From: Chloroflexota bacterium
GTDB taxonomy: Bacteria; Chloroflexota; Anaerolineae; Promineifilales; Promineifilaceae
Reading direction: 5' to 3'
DNA: 64,000 nucleotides
Assembly (NCBI GenBank): GCA_024275635.1
Contig: JAJRYT010000139.1
Coordinates: forward strand, 17,035 to 81,034
Shown here in pieces: positions 53,150-60,023 of this stretch (the first letter of the stretch is position 1; each line of letters begins with the position of its first letter). The translations under genes were made by a program, and so were the position numbers. Below the pieces are notes generated by a model. It was not told where the DNA came from, made no database searches, and was given only the letters and a program-made list of their open reading frames with translations.

Positions 53150-53158
53150 TGTTATAAT
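53150..53158 (+). promoter_or_regulatory. extended -10 promoter element
   Basis: TGTTATAAT matches the extended -10 consensus TGnTATAAT exactly. It lies in the 58-base gap before the ATG of the second DUF2298 gene, so that gene may have its own promoter. Confidence 0.6.
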
Positions 53159-53201
53159 ACCTTCCACATCAACCGCGTAAGCGTTGCGTTCTATCACAAC
53201 T

Positions 53202-55883
53202 ATGCCACTATCAGATATTTTCACCGCCATTCGTTGGTGGGCCGCGCTCATGGTCATCGGGGCGGCGGCCACCCCATTAACCTTTTTCCTGTTCCGCCGC
53301 CTGCCGGATCGGGGGTACGCCTTTGTAAAATTGGTGGGGCTGCTCATCGTCAGCTACCTGTTTTGGCTGCTGGGCAGCCTGGGCGTCCTGGGTAACAATC
53401 TGGGCGGCATTCTATTCGCATTAACGGTTCTAATTGGGCTGTCTGTTTGGGGATTAAAGATTGAAGATTCAAGATTAAAGGACAATCATCAATCATCAAT
53501 CATCAATTTTCTTTCATGGATAGGCCAAAACCGGCCACAACTCATCATCACCGAACTGCTGTTCGCCGGGCTGTTCGCTTTGTGGGTGTGGGTGCGGGCG
53601 CAGAACCCGGCCATTGCGGCCACGGAGAAGCCGATGGAGTTTGCGTTCCTCAACGCCATCGGCCGCAGCCCCACGTTCCCGCCGGTTGATCCCTGGTTGT
53701 CTGGCTTTGCCATCAGTTATTACTATTTTGGCTACGTGATGGTATCGGTGTTGGGGCGGTTAACGGCCGTTTCCGAACCCATCGCTTTTAACCTGGCCTT
53801 GGCCTGGCTGGTGGCGAGTACGGGCACGGCCGCTTTCGGCCTCGTCTACAACTTAGTGGCCGGCGCCAACCGCAAAGACACAAAGCGCGCCGAGAATCGG
53901 GGGGCGTATATCGCCGCCCCACCCCTTCACCCTTTCACCCCTTCACCCAACCGCCGCGCCGCGCTCCTTCTAGGCCTCATCGCCGCCATCGCCCTGCCCC
54001 TGGCCGGGAACCTGGAAATCGGCCTGGAAGCAGCTCGCGCCAACGGCGTTGGTTCCGACCAGTTCTGGCAGTGGCTGGACGTGCGCGACCTGAACGGCCC
54101 GGCCGAAATCGCCGAGACGCCGCGCTATGAAACCAGCGGCTGGTGGTGGTGGCGCTCCTCGCGGGTCATCCACGAATACCACCTCTCCGGCCGCCCCGAA
54201 GACGGCTTAGAACCGATTGCCGAATTCCCCGGCTTCAGCTTTGCTCTGGGCGACCTGCACCCGCATGTGCTGGCGCTGCCGTTCGCGTTTGTGAGTTTGG
54301 CAGTGGCGTATTTGTGGTATTTGGAGGCGGGAAGGTTAAAGATTGAAGATTTAAGATTGAAGATTAACGAGCAATCAGTAATCAATAATCATCAATCATC
54401 AATCCTTCCGCTTTGGGCCTTCACCGCGCTTTTACTTGGCGGCCTCTCCTTCCTCAACACCTGGGATGTGTTGATTCATCTATTTGTGGTGTTGGGGGCG
54501 TTTTTGCTGGGGCGCTGGCAGGCAGGCGGCTGGCGGCGCGACCTTTTGGGAGAAACCGGGCGGCTGGCGTTGCTGCTGGTTGTTCCGGCAGTTGTGTTGT
54601 ATTTGCCGTTCTACATCGGTTTCCGTTCGCAGGCCGGGCCGCCGTTTTTGCTGCCGATGTTGATGCGGCCGACGCGGCTGGCCCATTTTTTGATTATTTT
54701 TGGAATGCCGTTGTTCAGTATCACGATTTTGGTTGCGGTTTTGGCGGTGCGGCAGCGGTTCCGGTCTTGGCGAGTGGGAGCGGCTACGGCCGTCTCCCTC
54801 CTCCTCTCCCTTTTCCTGCTCATGCTCCTGCTGGGCTGGATCATTGCCGCCAGCCCAGCAGGAGCCGGCCGCATCATCCCCCTGGCAAACGAATTGGGGC
54901 TGGCGCTGCCGCCCCGGCCCGATGGCGTGGTGGCGGTGGGGTGGGGATTCACGGCCGTCATCACCCTCCTCCCCACAATCATCCAGGCCCGCCTCGCCTA
55001 CCTCGCCCTCACCCTGTTCCTCCTGGCCCTCCTGGCCCTCATCATCATGATCTGGACACAACTCGCTGGCGGTCAGGGAAATCAACCAGACGAAGAAATC
55101 ACCCCATCACCCCATCACCCGTTCACCCCTCCATCGCTCCCCTTCCTCCTCCTCCTCATCGCCACCGGCGCGCTGCTGACGCTGGGGCCGGAATTTCTTT
55201 ACTTGCTGGACAATTTTGGTCAGCGGTTGAACACCATCTTCAAATTTTATTACCAGGCGTGGGCGCTGTTCGGCGTGGCCGCGCTGGCGGCCCTGGATTA
55301 TTTGCGGCGCGAATTCAAAATGGCCGGATTCATCGCCGCTGCCGGCTACGGGCTGGCGCTGGCCGTCGCCCTGCTGTTCCCCACCTACGCCGTCCAATCT
55401 CGCGCCGCCGAATATCGCGGCCCGGTCACGGCCGAATCGCGCCAACCGGCTACGCTCAACGGACTGGCCCAGGTAGAACGATTCGACCCGGATGAATACC
55501 AGGCGATCATGTGGCTGCGGCAGAACGTCAAAGGCGCGCCGGTGATTGTGGAGGCGGTGGGGGGGCAGTATACGGGCTACGGCCGTATCTCCGCCAACAC
55601 CGGCCTGCCCACACTGCTCGGCTGGGCCGGGCATGAGTACCAATGGCGCGGCGACAGCACAAACGAACCGGGCCTGCGCGACCCGGTCGTGCGCGATATT
55701 TACAGCCCGGCGACGAGTTGGGAGGAAACGGCCGTACTCCTCAACAATTATGATGTTAAATACATCGTCGTGGGCGGGTTAGAATTAACAGCCTACGGCC
55801 CGCAAGCCGGAAACAAATTCGACGGCCTGGACGTGGCCTTCCAAAACAACAGCATTACCATTTACCATTGGCAGCCGGAATAA
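53202..55883 (+). CDS. DUF2298 (Chlor_Arch_YYY) membrane protein
   Basis: The product has 893 residues and about 17 hydrophobic segments. It is a paralogue of the second half of the giant protein upstream: ISYYYFGYVMVSVL, SFALGDLHPHVLALP, FLNTWDVLIHL, RLNTIFKFYYQAW and the end AIMWLRQNVKGAPVIVEA...NTGLPTLLGWAGHEYQWRG line up with it. It has no GT39-like half. The ATG at 53202 is preferred to a TTG six codons earlier. Two repeat elements of the KIEDSRLK type (53452-53510, 54336-54405) and two CACCC-type stretches (53919-53948, 55099-55132) are read in frame, all in loops. Activity unknown. Confidence 0.87.
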   Translation: MPLSDIFTAIRWWAALMVIGAAATPLTFFLFRRLPDRGYAFVKLVGLLIVSYLFWLLGSLGVLGNNLGGILFALTVLIGLSVWGLKIEDSRLKDNHQSSIINFLSWIGQNRPQLIITELLFAGLFALWVWVRAQNPAIAATEKPMEFAFLNAIGRSPTFPPVDPWLSGFAISYYYFGYVMVSVLGRLTAVSEPIAFNLALAWLVASTGTAAFGLVYNLVAGANRKDTKRAENRGAYIAAPPLHPFTPSPNRRAALLLGLIAAIALPLAGNLEIGLEAARANGVGSDQFWQWLDVRDLNGPAEIAETPRYETSGWWWWRSSRVIHEYHLSGRPEDGLEPIAEFPGFSFALGDLHPHVLALPFAFVSLAVAYLWYLEAGRLKIEDLRLKINEQSVINNHQSSILPLWAFTALLLGGLSFLNTWDVLIHLFVVLGAFLLGRWQAGGWRRDLLGETGRLALLLVVPAVVLYLPFYIGFRSQAGPPFLLPMLMRPTRLAHFLIIFGMPLFSITILVAVLAVRQRFRSWRVGAATAVSLLLSLFLLMLLLGWIIAASPAGAGRIIPLANELGLALPPRPDGVVAVGWGFTAVITLLPTIIQARLAYLALTLFLLALLALIIMIWTQLAGGQGNQPDEEITPSPHHPFTPPSLPFLLLLIATGALLTLGPEFLYLLDNFGQRLNTIFKFYYQAWALFGVAALAALDYLRREFKMAGFIAAAGYGLALAVALLFPTYAVQSRAAEYRGPVTAESRQPATLNGLAQVERFDPDEYQAIMWLRQNVKGAPVIVEAVGGQYTGYGRISANTGLPTLLGWAGHEYQWRGDSTNEPGLRDPVVRDIYSPATSWEETAVLLNNYDVKYIVVGGLELTAYGPQAGNKFDGLDVAFQNNSITIYHWQPE
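53452..53510. repeat. in-frame GATTnAAGATT/AATCATC element, copy 3
   Basis: GATTAAAGATTGAAGATTCA at the left and AATCATCAATCATCAATCAT at the right make the element. It is read as LKIEDSRLKDNHQSSIINF in a loop where the paralogue upstream has a short Arg-rich loop. Confidence 0.85.
53919..53948. repeat. in-frame TTCACCC repeat, class 2
   Basis: CACCCCTTCACCCTTTCACC and its continuation are read in frame as PPLHPFTPSP. The place in the protein is the loop after GLVYNLV, the same loop that carries copy 1 in the paralogue. Confidence 0.7.
54336..54405. repeat. in-frame GATTnAAGATT/AATCATC element, copy 4
   Basis: TTAAAGATTGAAGATTTAAG and AATCATCAATCATCAATCC bound the element. It is read as LKIEDLRLKINEQ, then NNHQSSIL, in the loop after VAYLWYLEAG. 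This loop corresponds to the one holding copy 2 in the paralogue. Confidence 0.85.
55099..55132. repeat. in-frame ATCACCC repeat, class 2
   Basis: TCACCCCATCACCCCATCAC and its continuation are read in frame as ITPSPHHPFTPPS in a loop of the second DUF2298 protein. A related non-coding stretch lies between znuC and znuB near 27270. Confidence 0.7.
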
Positions 55884-55912
55884 AACAAAATGGTAACCGT
55901 TCAGTCGCCAAC

Positions 55913-55949
55913 AGACTTTTGAAGTTTTGCTGCAAAACTTCAAAAGTCT
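55913..55949. repeat. perfect 17-bp-stem hairpin
   Basis: Bases 55913-55929 (AGACTTTTGAAGTTTTG) and 55933-55949 are exact complements with the loop CTG. The hairpin lies 30 bases after the DUF2298 stop. It has no U-tract on either strand, so termination is possible but not clear. Confidence 0.85.
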
Positions 55950-55990
55950 CCAGGGGGGAGTGAACGCTTACACGAAATGAATGATTTGTT

Positions 55991-57727
55991 ATGAGTGATG
56001 TTACCACTTTAATTGATTCACAAAGGACAAAACCATCTCCGGCCGACTGGCTGGCGCGCCTGACGGTGGCTGATGGGCTGCTTTTGGGGGTGGGGACGGC
56101 GACGGCCGTTATCTTCCGCTTCACCAACTTAGGCCAAATCCCGCTGTCTCCGGACGAAGCAGCGCAGGCGTGGGCCAGTTGGCAGTTTTGGCAGCCGGGA
56201 AGCGCCGCCCTCGCCAGCGGCAGCCCCGCCTACTTTAGCCTGACCAGTTTGCTGCTGCCCTTGCTGGGCGACAGCGATGCCATCATGCGGCTGGTTCCGG
56301 CGCTGTTCGGGTTGGGCCTCGTCCTGCTGCCCTGGCTGCTGCGGCGGCAGTTGGGCGCGGTGGGTGCGCTGGTCGCCAGCCTGCTGCTGGCGGTTTCGCC
56401 CACGCAGGCCATTGTCAGCCGCACCGCTGGGGGCGACGCTATCGCCCTGTTCGCCCTGCTGCTCATCGCCGCCGCCGGGCTGCGGTTTGAGGCGGAGGGC
56501 GACTCGCGTTGGCTGATGGCGCTGTTTGCCGGGCTGGCCCTGGGGCTGACCGGTTCGCCGCTGTTTTATGGCGGATTGGCGGCGCTGGCATTGGTCTGGT
56601 GGGGTCAGTGGCGCGGTCTTTTTTCATCGGTAGACCGAGAGATTTGGCGGAAAACGGCCGTTTTCGCCGCCCTTTTCTTCCTCGCTCTCAGCACACTTTT
56701 CTTGTGGCGCTTGCCCGGATTAGGCATGGCCGCCTCTTTGCCCGCCGCGTGGCTAGGCTGGTTCCGTTTCAGCGGTCCCGGTTTGTTTGACCCGCTGCTG
56801 GCCCTGATTCGTTATGAACCTTTCCTGGTGTTGGCAGGAGGAACGGCCGTTATCTGGGCAATCCGCAGCGCCAACCGGCAGGCCAAACAGTTCGTCGGCT
56901 GGGCGGTGGGCGCGCTGGCGTTCATGCTGTTACAGCGCGGGCAGATGGGTAATGTGGCCTTGTTTACCTTGCCCTTCGCCCTGCTGGTCGGCCTGATGGC
57001 TGATGATTTGTTGCGAACAAGGCCCAACCGCCTGGGGTGGGCGTGGGCCGGCGGGCTGTTCCTGCTGGCCGGGTTGATTCTGGTTAATCTGGCTCGTTTT
57101 ATTCGGGTACTTGCCGTTGATGCTCAGGATTTTACCAGCGCCTGGATCATTTTGATGGCGGTGATGGCGGGGTTGGTAACGGTGTTCTTTCTCAGTTCGT
57201 TGGATAGTACGGCCGTTACCCAGGGCGCTTTCCTGGGACTGTTGCTGGTTTTTATGTTTTATCAATGGGGCACGGGCTGGCAGCTTACCCATGTTGCCGC
57301 CAACGACCCGCGCGAGCGCTGGGTGACAACGGCGACTGATGACGACGTGCGCCTGCTGGTTGATACATTACAAGATATTTCGCGCCAGGCGACCAATTCC
57401 GATCATGAGTTGGATATTTTTAGCAGTGTAGACACGCCGATTTTGCACTGGTATCTGCGCGATTTCAACCGCGTCCAATTTGGCGCATCGCTGCCCGTTG
57501 GCGCGCAAAACGAGGCGCTCATCAGCCCCAACCAGGCCGATTTAGCGCTGGGCAGTGATTATGTCGGGGCCGATTTTGGCCTGGTTCGCGCCGGTCTCCA
57601 GCCGCGGGAATTTCTCAGCCCAACGCCCGGCTCGGATTTGCTGCGCTGGTGGCTGTTTCACGAATCATCGCTTGCCATTGCTGAAGAGCGGGTTATTCTT
57701 TGGTGGCGAATAGACCTGAGTAACTGA
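55991..57727 (+). CDS. GT39-type glycosyltransferase membrane protein
   Basis: The 578-residue protein has about ten hydrophobic segments and a soluble C-terminal part of about 170 residues. The first loop has FTNLGQIPLSPDEAAQAWAS, in which PDEA is the acidic motif of GT-C/GT39 mannosyl- and arabinosyl-transferases. The YFSLTSLLLPLLGDSDAIMRL stretch is also typical. The C-terminal part has LVDTLQDISRQATN and DTPILHWYLRDFNRVQFG, similar in kind to the soluble ends of the neighbouring GT-C proteins. The donor and acceptor are unknown. Confidence 0.85.
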   Translation: MSDVTTLIDSQRTKPSPADWLARLTVADGLLLGVGTATAVIFRFTNLGQIPLSPDEAAQAWASWQFWQPGSAALASGSPAYFSLTSLLLPLLGDSDAIMRLVPALFGLGLVLLPWLLRRQLGAVGALVASLLLAVSPTQAIVSRTAGGDAIALFALLLIAAAGLRFEAEGDSRWLMALFAGLALGLTGSPLFYGGLAALALVWWGQWRGLFSSVDREIWRKTAVFAALFFLALSTLFLWRLPGLGMAASLPAAWLGWFRFSGPGLFDPLLALIRYEPFLVLAGGTAVIWAIRSANRQAKQFVGWAVGALAFMLLQRGQMGNVALFTLPFALLVGLMADDLLRTRPNRLGWAWAGGLFLLAGLILVNLARFIRVLAVDAQDFTSAWIILMAVMAGLVTVFFLSSLDSTAVTQGAFLGLLLVFMFYQWGTGWQLTHVAANDPRERWVTTATDDDVRLLVDTLQDISRQATNSDHELDIFSSVDTPILHWYLRDFNRVQFGASLPVGAQNEALISPNQADLALGSDYVGADFGLVRAGLQPREFLSPTPGSDLLRWWLFHESSLAIAEERVILWWRIDLSN

Positions 57728-57732
57728 GTGAC

Positions 57733-57774
57733 GAGGGATGAGGGATGAGTCGTTTGACTCATCCCTCATCCCTC
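57733..57774. repeat. perfect 19-bp-stem hairpin
   Basis: Bases 57733-57751 (GAGGGATGAGGGATGAGTC) and 57756-57774 are exact complements around the loop GTTT. Each arm holds two GAGGGAT words. The hairpin fills most of the gap between the GT39 and sigma factor genes. Confidence 0.9.
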
Positions 57775-57793
57775 AGTCCTCATACCTTATTTT

Positions 57794-58396
57794 ATGCGTG
57801 AACATGTTTTAGACTGGTCGGAAACGGCCGTACCCCGCTACGCCGACGCGCAAACCCAGGCGCTCATCAGCCGCTGCCTGGCTGGTGACGAGTCGGCCTA
57901 TGCGGCGTTGTACGACCAGTTTGCCGGAACCATTTACCGGCTCACGTACAGCATGTTACAGCACCAGGAAGACGCCGAAGAGGTGCTGCAAGACAGTTTT
58001 GAGTATGCTTTCCGCAAATTAGAACAGTACGACGCGAACAAATCGGCTTTTAAGACGTGGCTGTACCGCATCGCCATCAGCCGCTGCCGCAACAAACGGC
58101 GGCGCAAATGGCTGCCGGTCATCTCGTTGAGCCAGATGACTCACCTGGAAATTAATGATGACCAGACGCCGACGCCGGATGAAGCAGCGGCATTAAATGA
58201 GGAACAGCGGCGGGTTTGGAAGGCGTTGGGCCAGCTTTCGACAAAATTGCGGGAAACGGCCGTTCTCCGCTACTACGAAGGGTTAACTTACAACGAAATC
58301 GGGACCATCCTCAACATTCCGGCCAAAACGGCCGAATCACGGATGCGCTTGGCGCACAAAGCATTGGGCGAACTGCTGCGCGGCGATGATTCGTGA
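57794..58396 (+). CDS. ECF-type RNA polymerase sigma factor
   Basis: The 200-residue protein has sigma region 2 (about 30-100: YDQFAGTIYRLTYSML, EEVLQDSFEYAFRKLEQYD, FKTWLYRIAISRCRNKRRR) and region 4 (about 140-195: LRETAVLRYYEGLTYNEIGTI, AESRMRLAHKAL). No extra domain is present. Such sigma factors are usually held by a membrane-bound anti-sigma factor. A zinc-finger anti-sigma-like gene lies 1 kb further on, but an opposite-strand methyltransferase gene is between them. The normal direct pair is thus split. Confidence 0.94.
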   Translation: MREHVLDWSETAVPRYADAQTQALISRCLAGDESAYAALYDQFAGTIYRLTYSMLQHQEDAEEVLQDSFEYAFRKLEQYDANKSAFKTWLYRIAISRCRNKRRRKWLPVISLSQMTHLEINDDQTPTPDEAAALNEEQRRVWKALGQLSTKLRETAVLRYYEGLTYNEIGTILNIPAKTAESRMRLAHKALGELLRGDDS

Positions 58397-58417
58397 GCGT
58401 TCAGAGATAACTTTGGC

Positions 58418-58501
58418 GTTTGAAAAATTGTAACCAGGTAATTGGTAACTGGTAATTACCCAATTACTCAATTACCAATTACCAGCAAACCGCAAAGTTA
58501 A
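58418..58501. terminator. long imperfect palindrome between convergent genes
   Basis: The outer arms AACTTTGGCGTTTG and CAAACCGCAAAGTT pair with two mismatches. The inner arms CTGGTAATT (58449-58457) and AATTACCAG (58477-58485) pair exactly. In between is a run of GGTAATT/AATTACC words. It lies between the convergent sigma factor and methyltransferase genes and may end both transcripts. Confidence 0.6.
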
Positions 58502-58515
58502 TTTTGAACGAACCC

Positions 58516-59385
58516 TTAACGTTCCGCATAAAGCAAACTCAGATGAGTATGGACGGGATTGGGTTGGCGGGCTACGCGAAACCCTTGCTGTTGCAGATAT
58601 TCGACCAATTCATAGCTGCTATGGCTGGTGAATCCATCATGAACCTCCAGGCTGAGGCGGTGAATGCGGGCCAATGTTTCTGGTGGACTGTTCAGCAGCA
58701 TGTCGAATTCGCACCCTTCACAATCAATTTTCAGGAAATCGCACTGGCCGCTGGGCAAACTGTCCACCACTTGTGAAAGTCCTAAAGCCGGGATGGTTCC
58801 TTCATTCGTTGAAGCAAAGCGGGTGGAAACGGCCTCGACTTTAGCCGCATCAACGGCCAGCATACCCGGTTGAGAGGCGACGCCCTTGGGGAAAACCTGC
58901 GCGTTATGAATTGAATTCAGCGCCAAATTGTGTTGGAGTAGAGTGAATGATTTGGCTAACGGTTCATAGGCGTGGACGATGCCCTGGGGACATTGTTTGG
59001 CGGCGAAGATGGTAAAATCACCCAGCCCGGCGCCGATGTCCAGAACAGTCCAATCCGGTTTGAGCGGGCCGGACGCCCACAAATAATCGGCGTCCAGGCA
59101 GGTTTCTTTGATAATCCAGGCATCCATCGCCGCGCGGATTTGGAAGCGCCAACCGGCGCGGCGCAGGGCTACTTCGGCGGGCAGCGCGCCAGGGCGGTTT
59201 AGAAAGATGGACAGGATTTGGAACGGCCGTCTAAACCCGGTCAACAACGTAACAACGGAAGCGGCGTAATAGTGAATCTTTGAAAAAGAACGCATCAGGT
59301 CGGTCTCCACTTGAAACCGCGCCGGTTTGTAAAGCCTGCGCGGTCTAGGTTGATACGAGTTTACCAAAACAAACACTTTACGCAT
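58516..59385 (-). CDS. FkbM-family methyltransferase
   Basis: The 289-residue protein has an N-terminal Arg-rich part of about 70 residues and a SAM-dependent methyltransferase domain: VLDIGAGLGDFTIFAA, the acidic end HAYEPLAKSFTLLQHN, then CDFLKIDCEGCEFDMLL and LSLEVHDGF. These are the motifs of FkbM-type O-methyltransferases, which often act on glycans or lipids. It lies on the opposite strand between an ECF sigma factor and an anti-sigma-like gene. A role in modifying the sugars made by the neighbouring GT-C proteins is plausible. Confidence 0.9.
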   Translation of the reverse strand: MRKVFVLVNSYQPRPRRLYKPARFQVETDLMRSFSKIHYYAASVVTLLTGFRRPFQILSIFLNRPGALPAEVALRRAGWRFQIRAAMDAWIIKETCLDADYLWASGPLKPDWTVLDIGAGLGDFTIFAAKQCPQGIVHAYEPLAKSFTLLQHNLALNSIHNAQVFPKGVASQPGMLAVDAAKVEAVSTRFASTNEGTIPALGLSQVVDSLPSGQCDFLKIDCEGCEFDMLLNSPPETLARIHRLSLEVHDGFTSHSSYELVEYLQQQGFRVARQPNPVHTHLSLLYAER

Positions 59386-59410
59386 TTTCAGACCTGTATG
59401 TGTATAACAG

Positions 59411-59980
59411 ATGATGAAACAACAACACGTCCTTAACCAAATTCCCGACTATGCGTTGGACTTGCTGCCCCAGGCTGAACGAATACAAGTCGAGCAGCAT
59501 ACCATGCGCTGCGCCAACTGCCGTGCGGCGCTCCGGAGTGAGACGGAATTAGGCTCAATGGTGCGGGCGACTTTAGCTGCGGTGACTCACCCCCCAACTA
59601 ATTTACGCCGGTTAATGCCGATCCGACAGCCCAGTTTTTGGCAAAAATTGGGTTTCTCGCTGACCTGGCAGCGGCAGCTGGCTCCTCTGGTCGTGTTTGC
59701 GCTTTTGCTGCTGGGCAGTTTGGGTCTTTACCTGTCTGATCAACCGGCGATTTGGAGTAATCCATCGCCTACTTTCCTGGCAGCCACGGCGACGATGACG
59801 GATGCGCCTACAGCGACGATGACGGAAACCAGGGCGGAGCAAGTGATTGTGCCGGTGATGACGAAAGTTACAGAGAATACGGCCGTTTCCACCGCCCCCA
59901 GTTCTTTCCCAATTGCGGTCACACCGGCTCCCAATCCCACACCCATTACGGCCGTGCCGGCTGGTCTGGCATCGAATTGA
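59411..59980 (+). CDS. putative zinc-finger anti-sigma factor
   Basis: The 189-residue protein starts with about 90 residues that include the ZAS motif HTMRCANC (H-x3-C-x2-C) after YALDLLPQAERIQVEQ. This is typical of anti-sigma factors of ECF sigmas. A membrane segment follows at about 95-115 (LAPLVVFALLLLGSLGLYL), and then an outer Thr/Pro-rich tail without a recognised domain. It lies 1 kb behind the ECF sigma gene with an opposite-strand gene between. The pairing is inferred from type and closeness. Confidence 0.8.
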   Translation: MMKQQHVLNQIPDYALDLLPQAERIQVEQHTMRCANCRAALRSETELGSMVRATLAAVTHPPTNLRRLMPIRQPSFWQKLGFSLTWQRQLAPLVVFALLLLGSLGLYLSDQPAIWSNPSPTFLAATATMTDAPTATMTETRAEQVIVPVMTKVTENTAVSTAPSSFPIAVTPAPNPTPITAVPAGLASN

Positions 59981-60023
59981 GCAGGGAGTGTGAAGTGAAG
60001 AGCAGGATGATTGATACAAACTT

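Noticed and set aside
54413..55495. 360-codon plus-strand frame inside the second DUF2298 gene
   Set aside because: It overlaps a well-supported gene in another frame and reads as Ala/Gly/Arg/His/Pro-rich without a fold pattern.
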